Shown here: positions 1 through 8,239 of the stretch, one piece after another
Position numbering within the stretch: the first letter of the stretch is position 1
How the letters are laid out: every line of letters begins with the position of its first letter
Origin: Roseiarcus sp963798015
GTDB lineage: Bacteria; Pseudomonadota; Alphaproteobacteria; Rhizobiales; Beijerinckiaceae
Direction of reading: 5' to 3'
Assembly: GCA_963798015.1 (NCBI GenBank)
Contig: CAWCSA010000006.1
Location: forward strand, 1 to 64,000
DNA length: 64,000 nucleotides
Translations under genes and position numbers: made by a program
The notes under the pieces: generated by a model
The model's input: the letters and a program-made list of their open reading frames with translations, nothing else
Told to the model about the DNA's origin: nothing
Databases searched by the model: none

Positions 1-196
1 TAACGTGTTGAGGTTGCTCGATCTCGCGGTCGAGCTTCTCCGACGACCGCCCGAAGCGCGCCCGCCGCAAGATCGACAGCTGCATTCGTAGCTTCTCGAT
101 CAGCAACGTTTTGGCGTGAACTTCCGCGGCGAGCGCCGCCGCAAACCGTCGCAGTTCGGCGGGATTTTCAGGCAAATCAGCGGCGGAGCGCGACAT
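1..196 (-). CDS. tnpC: IS66 family transposase TnpC, N-terminal part (runs off the left edge)
   Basis: The minus strand opens with an ATG at 194-196 and reads MSRSAADLPENPAELRRF, then a coiled-coil stretch and the segment RRARFGRSSEKLDREIEQ. That segment is the usual N-terminus of the IS66 DDE transposase. Only about 65 residues are inside the window, so integrity cannot be judged. It lies downstream of tnpA and tnpB remnants in the normal IS66 order. Because both of those are frameshifted, the element is probably inactive even if this reading frame is complete. Confidence 0.75.
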   Translation of the reverse strand, partial: MSRSAADLPENPAELRRFAAALAAEVHAKTLLIEKLRMQLSILRRARFGRSSEKLDREIEQPQHV

Positions 197-247
197 GATT
201 ACGGCTATCACAATATGTGCGCCGGCGCATTCGAGAAAGCGCGGAAT

Positions 248-597
248 TTAAAGGAAAGTCGGGCGTTCCGTCGCTTCAGGGGCAACGGTCCTGCGCCAAC
301 CAATTCCTTCGATCAGCAGCGCCAGTTGAGCCGACGTCAGGTGCAGCGCCCTCAACGATCGGCGGCCAAACGAACCGCCCTTTCTCCAGACGCCTGGCGA
401 AAAGACACAGGCCGGAGCCGTCCCAGTCAAAATCTTCACGTAGTCGCCGCGCTTGCTGCGAAACACGAACGCCGCCCCCGAATACGGGTCGGCGCGCAAC
501 GTCTGCGCGACATCCGCGGCCAGCCGTCGAAGCCGCGTCGCATGTCCACCGGCTTGCAAGCCAGATAGACCTTCACGCCCGCTGCGAACTGGAGCAT
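248..597 (-). pseudogene. tnpB: IS66 TnpB (Orf2) remnant, frameshifted
   Basis: Starting at the ATG at 595-597, the minus strand reads MLQFAAGVKVYLACKPVDMR, the canonical start of IS66 Orf2. The frame is lost near 525 by a one-base change. The neighbouring frame continues with LAADVAQTLRADPYSGAAFV and FRSKRGDYVKIL. A further shift occurs in the middle, and the typical C-terminus LTSAQLALLIEGIGWRRTV is recovered before 248. At least two frameshifts mean no full TnpB can be made. The ATG overlaps the tnpA stop (ATGA), as in intact IS66 elements. Confidence 0.75.
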
Positions 598-1049
598 CAA
601 GCCACGCCCAGCGCCGACAGAACGCGACGGAGCGCCTTGGCGTCGACCTCAGCGTCGAGCGACACCTTGGCGCCGTTCGGCAGGCTGATCTCCATCGCGC
701 CCCGCCGCGCGCCTCGGCGCGTCTGACGAGCCGGCTTCGCGACGACATCGGAAGGCGGCGGCGCTGAGACCGCGTCCAACTCAAGAAGCTTCACCGGGAC
801 AAAGACCGATCCGCCCTTCTCCGGCGGAGCGGCCACGACAGTCTTCTCCTTCGCAGGCTCGCGCCGCCGATCGCGCCATTCCTCGCGCGAGCGTCATATC
901 CACTTGAAAATGAGATTCGCGTTCAGCCCATGCCGACGCGCGACCGCCGCAACAGAGACGCCCGGCGCAAGAGCCTCCTCGACGGTCCTCTTGCGCTCGT
1001 CGAGGCTTCTTGTTCGACGCCGATCCCCCGCTCCGTCCTTCGCCGCCAT
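597..1049 (-). pseudogene. tnpA: IS66 TnpA (Orf1, HTH protein) remnant
   Basis: From the ATG at 1047-1049 the minus strand reads MAAKDGAGDRRRTRSLDERK and then VSVAAVARRHGLNANLIFKW, the HTH_Tnp_1 helix-turn-helix of IS66 Orf1. An in-frame stop follows at about residue 50 (near 898). The C-terminal half survives in another frame (about 836 to 597), with the typical segment AMEISLPNGAKVSLDAEVD. The gene is therefore broken in the middle. It sits directly downstream of a perfect hairpin covering its ribosome-binding site. Confidence 0.75.
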
Positions 1050-1051
1050 CT

Positions 1052-1079
1052 GGTGTCCACCTCGATTCAGGTGGACACC
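1052..1079 (-). promoter_or_regulatory. Perfect hairpin masking the tnpA Shine-Dalgarno
   Basis: GGTGTCCACCT and AGGTGGACACC form an 11-bp perfect inverted repeat with a six-base loop. Read on the minus strand, the 3' arm begins with AGGTGG, a Shine-Dalgarno-like sequence seven bases before the tnpA ATG. A transcript entering from outside would fold and hide the site. This type of translational shielding is established for several other insertion sequences. That it acts this way here is inference. Confidence 0.55.
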
Positions 1080-1331
1080 TAATCCAATCCAAATGCAGCC
1101 TAACAGGCGGCCGTCAGATCACGCTTACAAAACAGCCACAGGTTCAGAGACAGAACGACGCGGCGAGAATTCCTGTCGTAATCGGCGCGTAAGTGGATAT
1201 TCTCACTAAACGAAAATGTCAGCGAAAGCCGGCCAAGCTCAAGCCGCGTCCCCAAGACCCGCAATGTCGCAACGTGATCACCCTTGGCGTCACTATTGCC
1301 TCGGTAGGCTGATGTGTCCTTCTCGCGAAGA

Positions 1332-2330
1332 TTATTGAGGACGGAGATTGAGGCCGACGCCTTTGTTGACGAATTGCAGCGTGTAAGCGCTCTTGTAGTC
1401 AGTGCGCTTGTCGATCATTCCGATCGCCACCATTTTTTCGAAGAAATCCTTCCAGCGCGCGTCGGTCATCGCGCCAATCCCGAGCGTAAGCGTATCGCCG
1501 GAATCAATGACGCCGTATTTTTTCAATTGCTCAATCGAGTAGGCGATCTGATCATCGTTGATGTCAGGATTCTGCGCCTTGATGATCGCATTCGCCTTGG
1601 AATTGTCTCCATACAGATAGTGGTACCAACCGATTGCGGAGGCGTCGACGAAGCGCTGCACGAGGTCAGGCTTCTTGACCACCATGTCGCGACGAGCCTC
1701 GATCAGAGTTGAATAAGTCGAGTAGCCGTAGTCGGAGAGCAGGAAGATGTTCGGCTTGAAGCCGCCCTGTTTTTCGATTTCGTATGGCTCAGAGGTGACA
1801 TAGCCCTGCTGGATAGAAGTCTTGTTGTGGATGAAAGGAGCCGAATTGAAATTATACGGCCTTACCGCTCCGTCCTTGAACCCGTAAACGAGTCTGAGCC
1901 AAGCGTAGAAGGTATTGATCGAGCCGGCCCCGAGGTAGATGGAATTGGCTTTCGGCAGATCCTCCCATTTGTCCAGGCCGACACCTGGATGCGACATCAG
2001 GATCTGCGGCGACTTCTGAAAGTCGGCGGCGACCGCTACCAGCGGGAGTTTGCTTTCGGCGCTCATGAAATCGCCGATCAGGTCGCCACCCATAAAGAAG
2101 TCTATCCTGCCGAACAGCAGCATCAGCGCGCCATTGGTCTGCGGGCCGCCGGGAATGACGGTGACGTCAAGGCCGTATTTGGCGTAGGTGCCGTCAGCCA
2201 CTGCTTGGAAGAAGCCGCCTGCTTCCGGATCGGCGAGCCAGTTTGTAGCGAACTTCACCTTGTCGAGGGCCAGAGCCGCCTGAATGAGGCCTAACCATCC
2301 CGCCAAGGCAGCAAGCAGGGCCAATCGCAT
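1332..2330 (-). CDS. NMT1/THI5-like ABC transporter substrate-binding protein
   Basis: This looks like a periplasmic solute-binding protein of the SsuA/THI5-like class, which carries sulfonates, nitrate or pyrimidine thiamine precursors. From the ATG at 2330 it has a signal peptide (MRLALLAALAGWLGLIQAALA) followed by LDKVKFATNWLADPEAGGFF, the typical first strand and ligand loop. A GAGG lies nine bases upstream. An alternative in-frame ATG at 2405 would add 25 residues without improving the signal peptide. Motifs such as GGPQTNGALMLLFGRIDFFM and the YGYSTYSTLIEARRD region fit the family. No permease or ATPase gene is adjacent; both sides are insertion sequences, so the transporter operon has probably been cut up. 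The ligand is unknown. Confidence 0.8.
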   Translation of the reverse strand: MRLALLAALAGWLGLIQAALALDKVKFATNWLADPEAGGFFQAVADGTYAKYGLDVTVIPGGPQTNGALMLLFGRIDFFMGGDLIGDFMSAESKLPLVAVAADFQKSPQILMSHPGVGLDKWEDLPKANSIYLGAGSINTFYAWLRLVYGFKDGAVRPYNFNSAPFIHNKTSIQQGYVTSEPYEIEKQGGFKPNIFLLSDYGYSTYSTLIEARRDMVVKKPDLVQRFVDASAIGWYHYLYGDNSKANAIIKAQNPDINDDQIAYSIEQLKKYGVIDSGDTLTLGIGAMTDARWKDFFEKMVAIGMIDKRTDYKSAYTLQFVNKGVGLNLRPQ

Positions 2331-2580
2331 TCCGACATGCCTCGTTCTTATGGCTTCACGCGATACAGAAGCGGCGTGGTCAAAGGCCTCTTGAGCCAGA
2401 TTCACTTTCCTTCTGCGGTTCGCCCGCTATCCTGCGAGCCGCATCGCCGGCTCGGGAGATATAACGGGCGGTTAGATCGCACACAAATGCGGTGTCCTCT
2501 CCCGGGCAGATAAGACGCCTCGATATGATAAGAAAGAGCTTTGAATCGCTCCAGTTTTTCCGGAGGCTGTTTCGTTTGAG

Positions 2581-3590
2581 TCACGCGGCCATGGCGGTGT
2601 CTTTCAGCATGGCGTAGTAACGCTCCTCGGGTTCGGCCGGCGGGATGTTGCCGATGGGCTCCAGTAGCGGTCGATTGTTGAACCAATCCACCCATTCCAG
2701 CGTCGCGAACTCGACGGCCTCGAACGAGCGCCATGGTCCACGTCGGTGGATCACCTCGGCCTAGTAGAGACCGTTGATCGTTTCGGCGAGAGCCTTGTCA
2801 TAGCTGTCGCCGACGCTACCGACCGAAGGCTCAACGCCGGCCTGCGCTAGTCTAGGCGCTCGGTGTATCGAATGCTGACGTATTGGGCGGATTCAATCGC
2901 TGTGGTGCACGAGCCCACCGCGATGGATCGGGCGCCGATCGTGGAGAGCTTGTTCAAGAGCGTCCAGGACGAAGCTCGCATGCGCCGTCCGGCTCACTCG
3001 CCAGCCGACGATCCTTCGAGCATAGGTGTCGATGACGAAGGCGACATAGACGAAGCCCGTCCAGGTCGCGACGTAGGGGAAGTCAGAGACCCATAGCATG
3101 TTCGGCGCCGGCGCATGGAACTGGCGATTGACGTGATCGAAAGGACAAAGCGCGGCCTTATCGCTCATCGTCGTGTGGAGCGGCTTGCCGCGAATGATGC
3201 CCTCAAGACCCATCGCCCTCATCAGACGGGCAACCGTGCAGCGGGCGACATCGAAGCCTTCGCGCTGCAATTGCCACCAGACCTTGCGAACGCCGTAGAC
3301 ACGGAAGTTTGCCTCGAACACACGCTGGACCTCGTCCTTCAAGGCTGCATCCCGTCTTGCCCGAGCCGACAGCCGGGAGGGATCGACGCGCTTGGCGATA
3401 TGATCGTGGTAGGTCGACGGGGCGATCGGCAACACCTTGCAGATCGGCTCGACCCCATGCGCCTCACGGTGATCGTCGATGAACGCGATCATGGCCGGAA
3501 CCGGCGGTCGAGCTCCGCCTGGGCAAAATACCCGCTCGCCTTGCGCAGGATCTCGTTGGCCTGACGAAGTTCGTTGATCTGCTCCCCGAA
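2581..3590 (-). mobile_element. Degenerate IS3-family element (first copy), orfB broken
   Basis: The minus strand carries the end of an OrfA (QINELRQANEILRKASGYFA to RRFRP, stop near 3494) and then OrfB from the ATG at 3490-3492. OrfB shows HREAHGVEPICKVLPIAPST, YGVRKVWWQLQREG and the DDE region SDFPYVATWTGFVYVAFVID. The frame shifts after HHSD near 2893. After that shift, SYDKALAETINGLY meets an in-frame TAG near 2764, and the C-terminus FEAVEFATLEWVDWFNNRPL continues to the stop at 2581. OrfA is truncated at about 3590, where a second IS3 element begins. The element cannot move by itself. Confidence 0.8.
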
Positions 3591-3655
3591 AATTGGGCCG
3601 TTTGGAGCTAGAGTTTTCCGCGGTATTTTCCCTAGGCTGGGAGGAGCGGAAGACG

Positions 3656-3922
3656 ATGAAGGCCTCGAAGTTCTCGGACGCGCAGAAAGCGTTCATTCTG
3701 AAGCAGGGCAACGACGGCGTACCGGTTGCAGAGATCTGCCGGAAGGCCGGGATCAGCCAAGCGACTTATTTCAATTGGAAGAAGAAGTACGACGGCATGC
3801 AACCGCCTGAGATGCGGCGGCTGAAGCAGCTTGAGGACGAGAATTCCAAGCTGAAGAAGATCGTCGCGGACCTGTCGCTGGATCGCGAGATGCTCCAGGA
3901 CGTTATCCGCCGAAAACTGTAA
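3656..3922 (+). CDS. IS3-family transposase OrfA (HTH)
   Basis: From the ATG at 3656 the 88-residue product reads MKASKFSDAQKAFILKQGND, then AEICRKAGISQATYFNWKKK, an HTH_Tnp_1 domain. A leucine-rich coiled coil follows (RLKQLEDENSKLKKIVADLS) and the terminal LDREMLQDVIRRKL. This is the standard OrfA of the IS3 group. OrfB follows in the -1 frame with no start codon of its own needed (KTVRPVRKRELAT), as expected when OrfAB is made by programmed -1 frameshifting. The protein itself is complete. Confidence 0.85.
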   Translation: MKASKFSDAQKAFILKQGNDGVPVAEICRKAGISQATYFNWKKKYDGMQPPEMRRLKQLEDENSKLKKIVADLSLDREMLQDVIRRKL

Positions 3923-4697
3923 GGCCTGTTCGCAAGCGCGAGCTGGCGACGGCGGTTTGCAATGACTGGAGCGTGTCGATCCGGCGGGCGTGCAGCGTCC
4001 TGGAATTCGATCGTTCGACCTATCATTACAAATCCCGTCGTCGCGTGCAGGCCGGCGTTGAAGCCCGCATCAAGGAGATTTGCCAGACGCGCGTCCGCTA
4101 CGGGTACCGGCGCGTCCATGTCCTCCTGCGTCGCGAAGGCTGGGAGATCAACTTGAAGAGAACGCATCGGATTTACAACGAGTGGGGCCTGCAACTTCGC
4201 AACAAGACGCCGAAGCGAAGGGTCAAGGCGAAGCTGCGCGACGATCGTCGCGCAGCTTCCGCATCGAACGATGTTTGGGCCATGGACTTCGTCCATGACC
4301 AATTGGCCACCGGTCAGAAGATCCGCGTCCTGACCGTTGTGGATACGTTCAGCCGGTTCTCGCCCGCGCTCGATCCGAGGTTCAACTACCGCGCCGAAGA
4401 CGTCGTTGCGACCCTAGAACGCGCCTGCGCGACAACGGGCTATCCGAAGACGATCCGAGTCGATCAGGGGACCGAGTTCGTCAGCCGGGATCTTGATCTC
4501 TGGGCCTACGTGAAGGGCGTAACCCTGGACTTCTCACGCCCCGGAAAACCGACCGACAACGCCTTCATTGAGGCCTTCAACGGGCGCTTCCGAGCCGAGT
4601 GCCTCAACGCGCATTGGTTCCTGACGCTTGCCGACGCCCGCGAAAAGTTGGAGGATTGGCGCAAGTACTACAACCGCGCATCAGAACACCCATCTGG

Positions 4698-6767
4698 CTA
4701 TGTCATTGAACAGAAGAGGTTTTGCTGTTCGGGATGCGATCCCGCAGGGTATCTTGGGTTCTGCCGAGCCCGTGCCGTGATGGAATGGGCGGCATTTGTA
4801 GCCAGCGCAGCGCGCGCGAAGATCCAAGGCCCGTCCGGCAGGAGATGGGTGGCTTCGATCTCGCCAGCTTCGGCGGCAAGCCTCAGCGTCTTGGTCGAGA
4901 TCTTGAGGAGCCTGGCGGCGTGGGTGAGGTTGAGCCAGGGCTCGACGCCATCGGCCGCGGGTCTGAACACCGGGATGCGATAGTTCGACCGCATGGAGGT
5001 GACGCGTTCGCGCGTCCAGCGGTTGCCGTTGCCGGTCTTCAGGCCGTTGCGGTTGAGAAGACCGGCGATCAGGTCGTCGCTAGCGATCAGCACCAGCTCG
5101 CGCACGGCCGCGACGATGTCGGTCGATGTGCTATTGCGCTGCCCGCGCCGTCGCTTCGGTAGGCGCATCTGGCTGTGGATGCCGCCGGCCCAGTGCACAA
5201 TCAGAACGATCTCCGACGTGGCCTCGTCGATATCGGCGACCACTTCGTCGATCAGGGTGCGGACGAACCGCTTCTTCAGTCGGGCGTCGGTGGTCGGCGC
5301 CGACCACACGGTTTGCAGGTTCGAGGCGAGCAAGCCGAGCGCGGCGGGGTCGATGCTTGCCGCGGGTCTGGCCGCGTCATGTGCGGCGATCTTGCTCTCG
5401 ATCTCCCCCACCTTGGCGAGCGCCCTGTTCCAGCGCGCTTCGAGTTCGCCGGCCACCAGCCGGTTGCCCGGATCTGCGGCATCGTACTGCCGGAAGGCGC
5501 GGTCGGCAGTGTAACGCGCCGCTTCCAGATCACGGCCAAGGACGTCGCGAACCTGATCCCGCTGCCGTGCCGCCTGTGACGAGGCCTCTTGCGCGGCGGC
5601 GACAGCGCCAGGGCCGACCACGCCGAGCAGCGCCTCCTCGATCGCGTCGTCGACACGCAAGCCGCCGAAGGCGATGCAGGATGGACCGCCATGGTCCATC
5701 CAGGCGCGGCTGCAGTTGTAGCGCGGGATGCCGTGCTTGGCCCCGGTGTAGCGAAGCGTCAGCTTGCGGCCGCAGCGCCGGCAGCGGATCAAGCCGGAGA
5801 GCAGCGCATCGCCGTGCTTGGGCGCGCCATGATGTCTGCCGGTCGGAACATTGCCTGCCACCATCGCGCGGATCGCTTCGAACCTCTCCCAGCTCACATA
5901 GCCGTCATGGGCGCCGGGCTTCAGGGCGAGCCACTCGTCCCGCGCCTTGCGGCGGGTCTTCACCCTGATGCCGTCGGCGGCATAGGCCGCAACAGCGCTC
6001 GTCTTACCATAGGCGTAAGCCCCGCCGTATACCGGGTTCTCGATGATCCGGTGGATGGAGGCGTAGTTCGGTCGGCGCCAGGCCGTGTCGCCGTTCGCCT
6101 GCTTCACCGGCAGATCGAGACGATGCTCGTGCAGCCAGCACAGCGCTTGGCGCGCGCTGCCCAGCTCCGCGACCTTGTCGAAGACGAGCGTGATCGCCTC
6201 CTGAACGCGCCGGTCCGGGTCCTTCTCGTAGCGGTCATCCGCCTTCACGAAGCCGATCGGCGCGGAGACGATCAACTCGCCCCGGCGCGCCTTGGCGTAG
6301 CGGGCCGCGAGAGAACGCTGACGCAAAAGATCGAGCTCGTACTCGTTGAGGCTGCCCTTGAGCCCTAGCAGCAGGCGATCGTCGCCGTGGCGCGGCGCAT
6401 AAACGGTCTCCTGATCGACGAGCACCGTGTCGACCACACGGCACATCTCGATCAGCTGCTGCCAGTCGCGGCTGTTGCGGGCGAAGCGCGAAACCTCTCG
6501 CGCGCAAACCGCGCCGACCTTGCCGAGACAGACCTCCGCCACCATCCGCTCGAAGCCTGCGCGATGCACGGAACCTGCAGCGGAACGGCCGAGATCGTCG
6601 TCGATCACGTCGATCTGCGACCATCCCAGCGCCATCAGACGGTCCCGCATGGCATACTGCAGCGCGCCGCTCTCGCGGTTGTGCAGCACCTGGTGGGCGG
6701 AAGATTGGCGCACGTAGAGGATCGCCTTGCGCTCCAGGTGATAAGGCCGAATCTTCTCAGAGATCAT
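4698..6767 (-). CDS. Large serine recombinase
   Basis: This 689-residue protein begins with a resolvase/invertase catalytic domain. The nucleophile region is AILYVRQSSAHQ (about residues 15-26), followed by DDDLGRSAAG and EVSRFARNSRDWQQLIEMCR. A recombinase domain comes next (WRRPNYASIHRIIENPVYGG), then a zinc ribbon with Cys pairs CRRCGRKL and YNCSRAWMDHGGPSC (about residues 335-365) and a helical region. The C-terminus has a MerR/excisionase-like stretch, LNLTHAARLLKISTKTLRLA. These are the parts expected of a large serine integrase/transposase. It probably moved the surrounding 2.7-kb block. The gene overlaps the upstream small gene by 11 bp, indicating one operon. Confidence 0.9.
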   Translation of the reverse strand: MISEKIRPYHLERKAILYVRQSSAHQVLHNRESGALQYAMRDRLMALGWSQIDVIDDDLGRSAAGSVHRAGFERMVAEVCLGKVGAVCAREVSRFARNSRDWQQLIEMCRVVDTVLVDQETVYAPRHGDDRLLLGLKGSLNEYELDLLRQRSLAARYAKARRGELIVSAPIGFVKADDRYEKDPDRRVQEAITLVFDKVAELGSARQALCWLHEHRLDLPVKQANGDTAWRRPNYASIHRIIENPVYGGAYAYGKTSAVAAYAADGIRVKTRRKARDEWLALKPGAHDGYVSWERFEAIRAMVAGNVPTGRHHGAPKHGDALLSGLIRCRRCGRKLTLRYTGAKHGIPRYNCSRAWMDHGGPSCIAFGGLRVDDAIEEALLGVVGPGAVAAAQEASSQAARQRDQVRDVLGRDLEAARYTADRAFRQYDAADPGNRLVAGELEARWNRALAKVGEIESKIAAHDAARPAASIDPAALGLLASNLQTVWSAPTTDARLKKRFVRTLIDEVVADIDEATSEIVLIVHWAGGIHSQMRLPKRRRGQRNSTSTDIVAAVRELVLIASDDLIAGLLNRNGLKTGNGNRWTRERVTSMRSNYRIPVFRPAADGVEPWLNLTHAARLLKISTKTLRLAAEAGEIEATHLLPDGPWIFARAALATNAAHSITARARQNPRYPAGSHPEQQNLFCSMT

Positions 6768-6984
6768 CGCCGGCTTCCTTTGCTGGAAGCGAAACGGTCT
6801 TGGCGGCGTGGGCGAGGATTAACTGCGCCATCTGCTCCGTCAGCGCCGACCGTGCTCGCTCCGGTAGCTCCGGCCAGAGCGGTGCGCCGCCAGCCGCCGG
6901 CCTGGCGCTGTCGAACAGGTCCATCTGCTGACGCCCACGCGGCCGCTTGTGCTTGCCGCTGTTCGTCGCCGTCGTCACTCGCAT
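6757..6984 (-). CDS. Small protein encoded upstream of the serine recombinase
   Basis: The product is 75 residues from the ATG at 6984: MRVTTATNSGKHKRPRGRQQ, then MDLFDSARPAAGGAPLWPEL and the helix PERARSALTEQMAQLILAHA. It has a basic N-terminus and a short helical C-terminal half, with no membrane segment. I believe similar small proteins precede this recombinase type in rhizobia, but I know no established function. It overlaps the recombinase start by 11 bp, so the two are probably translationally coupled. A role as recombination accessory factor is only a guess. Confidence 0.6.
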   Translation of the reverse strand: MRVTTATNSGKHKRPRGRQQMDLFDSARPAAGGAPLWPELPERARSALTEQMAQLILAHAAKTVSLPAKEAGDDL

Positions 6985-7270
6985 CGGCCTCTCCCCGAAT
7001 CTGGTCGTGAGAGGATCGGGATGCGCCCGAAAGCGGGGCATTCGATGATGCCTTGGACGTCTTCAGCGCCTGATCGAGCAGCGCCGACAGTTCCCCAAGC
7101 GCACCCAGGCTGACGAATGGGGCTGCGGTGAGCTGAAGATCGCCAGGACATGACGCCCGCTCGAACATCCAGGCCGGAACCTCGAGCCAGCGGTCCGCAT
7201 GGCAGCCATCCACCGCGCAGCGGAAATACACGCCGTCGCACTTCGCCACGACGCCATAAACCCCGATCAC
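6764..7270 (-). CDS. Conserved small protein of the recombinase element (3' end uncertain)
   Basis: The convincing part is the first 100 or so codons from the GTG at 7270. It contains MIGVYGVVAKCDGVYFRCAV, DGCHADRWLEVPAWMFERAS and the segment FVSLGALGELSALLDQALKT. Cysteines at about positions 11, 18 and 23 suggest a small metal-binding fold. The same frame is already open further upstream (FLEVLYRHHPWFGR), so the true start may lie nearer 7340. The second half is low complexity and overlaps the next gene by more than 200 bp. A frameshift near 7050 into the frame ending at 6975 would give a normal short overlap. Function unknown. Confidence 0.5.
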   Translation of the reverse strand: MIGVYGVVAKCDGVYFRCAVDGCHADRWLEVPAWMFERASCPGDLQLTAAPFVSLGALGELSALLDQALKTSKASSNAPLSGASRSSHDQIRGEADASDDGDEQRQAQAAAWASADGPVRQRQAGGWRRTALAGATGASTVGADGADGAVNPRPRRQDRFASSKGSRR

Positions 7271-7487
7271 ACGGCCAAACCACGGATGATGCCGATAGAG
7301 AACTTCCAGGAACTCGGTCCCGTGGGCGTTCTCAAGCCTTGTTGTACAACGAGGATCGGCCGCACGGGGCCATCGGCAACAAGACCCCGGTTTGCCTCAT
7401 GACTCCCGCCGGCGCGTCCAGCCCGCCGGCGCGGCAGAAGTCGGAAAACTCTAGTTTCCGGCGGTCCAATGATGGGTAGCAGAGCAG

Positions 7488-8140
7488 TCAACCCAGGACT
7501 CTCGTTATCGCTGGATGACAAACGGGGGGCACGTCAGCGGCTATGCGAATCAACACATCATCCGGGCCGGCCTTGGCGTAGTCCGCCGTGATTTGCCAAT
7601 ACCGATTGTCGTCAAACACGCCGGTGTCGAGAAGCTCGAATTCCGGCTGCTCGCATGTGCGGTTGGCGTTCTCCTGCCGCAGGCGTGCATACGGAAATTC
7701 GGCTTGCGGATAGTGATAACGCCAACGCAGCCAGGAGTAGGTCGGCGTCGCGTCGAGAGACCACCAATATTCTTTGGCGTCCTTCCCGTGATTGCCCTCG
7801 GGCCCGCTAAGGCCGAAGATCCGCTCCTTCAGGATGGGGTCACGTCCGTTCCAGAACGAGAGCGCGAAACAGAGGCGCTGCTCGCGATCGCAAAGCCCGC
7901 CAGGCCGTCCTCGCTCTAGCGGTACGCGCGTGAGCGCGCGTCGTCGAAAGGAAAGTACCGCCAGGCGTCGCCGCCGGCGCTGTAGTCCTCGCGCACGGTT
8001 CCCCATGCGCGGTCGGCAACGTATGGGCCAATGAGCTTCCAATCGCTCCTAGCAGCGGCAGCTGATTCCTCGGCGAGCCGCGCGTGCTCAGCGGAGCGTT
8101 TTGTTGATTTTCGCTGCTCGTGGCCGGCGCAACCTAGCAT
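7488..8140 (-). pseudogene. MGH/GH63-type glucosidase, N-terminal fragment, broken
   Basis: From about 8140 the minus strand reads WKLIGPYVADRAWGTVREDY, then GDAWRYFPFDDARSRAYR, the start of bacterial MGH/GH63-type glucosidases. A TAG (7916-7918) replaces the expected Trp codon, and a one-base shift follows near 7890. The next frame continues REQRLCFALSFWNGRDPILK, EYWWSLDATPTYSWLRWRYH and DDNRYWQITADYAKAGPDDV. Homology ends near 7530, close to the inserted IS3 element. The normal protein is about 900 residues, so most of the gene is gone. It lay downstream of gnd and the glucokinase gene in the same direction. Confidence 0.75.
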
Positions 8141-8239
8141 CGGTATTCATTCTCGATGCGAGGGGCGCCACATATTGCGCCGCGTCGCTCGCGACCACGG
8201 GCGACGCGGGACGGTTGCAAGCTCAATCCGCTAGGCGGT

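Larger units (their letters stand above)
4675..7350 (-). mobile_element. Serine-recombinase element inserted in an IS3 transposase gene
   Basis: The block between 4675 and 7350 separates two halves of an otherwise continuous orfB. The hexamer TACAAC occurs immediately before the left junction (4669-4674) and as the last six bases at the right junction (7345-7350). It is therefore either the crossover core or a target duplication. The block carries a large serine recombinase and two small upstream genes on the minus strand, and nothing else recognisable. The recombinase stop is only 23 bp from the left end. The right end carries the palindrome GTTGTACAAC. The boundaries follow from the split gene; the mechanism is inferred. 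Confidence 0.75.
3593..7476 (+). mobile_element. Second IS3-family element, split by a serine-recombinase element
   Basis: The left end carries CTAGAGTTTTCCG near 3609, and the same motif reappears inverted near 7446, consistent with terminal repeats. Between them lie OrfA (3656-3922) and the main part of OrfB up to 4674. A foreign block of 2,676 bp follows, and the last 40-odd codons of OrfB resume at 7351. Apart from the insertion the reading frames look intact, so this element was probably functional until it was split. It abuts the older IS3 remnant on the left and cuts into a glucosidase gene on the right. Confidence 0.75.
3925..7476 (+). pseudogene. IS3-family transposase OrfB, interrupted at 4674/7351
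   Basis: The N-terminal part, up to 4674, has the rve integrase fold. It includes VWAMDFVHDQLATGQKIRVL with the first Asp, RVDQGTEFVSRDLDLWAYVK with the second, and PTDNAFIEAFNGRFRAECLN with the Glu. The reading frame is intact through EDWRKYYN and then runs into foreign sequence. The missing end is found at 7351 onwards as EDRPHGAIGNKTPVCLMTPA, up to a stop at 7476. Joining the two parts restores the usual IS3 C-terminus (YYNEDRPHGAIGNK). The gene is thus cleanly split by an insertion rather than decayed. Confidence 0.85.

Noticed and set aside
2406..2580. Possible TPP riboswitch near the THI5-like binding protein gene
   Set aside because: I looked for the CTGAGA and the ACCTGATCTGGATAATGCCAG-like segments in both strands and did not find them.
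4698..7270. Prophage around the large serine recombinase
   Set aside because: The block is only 2.7 kb, with no capsid, terminase, lysis or replication genes, and both ends are fixed by the split IS3 gene.
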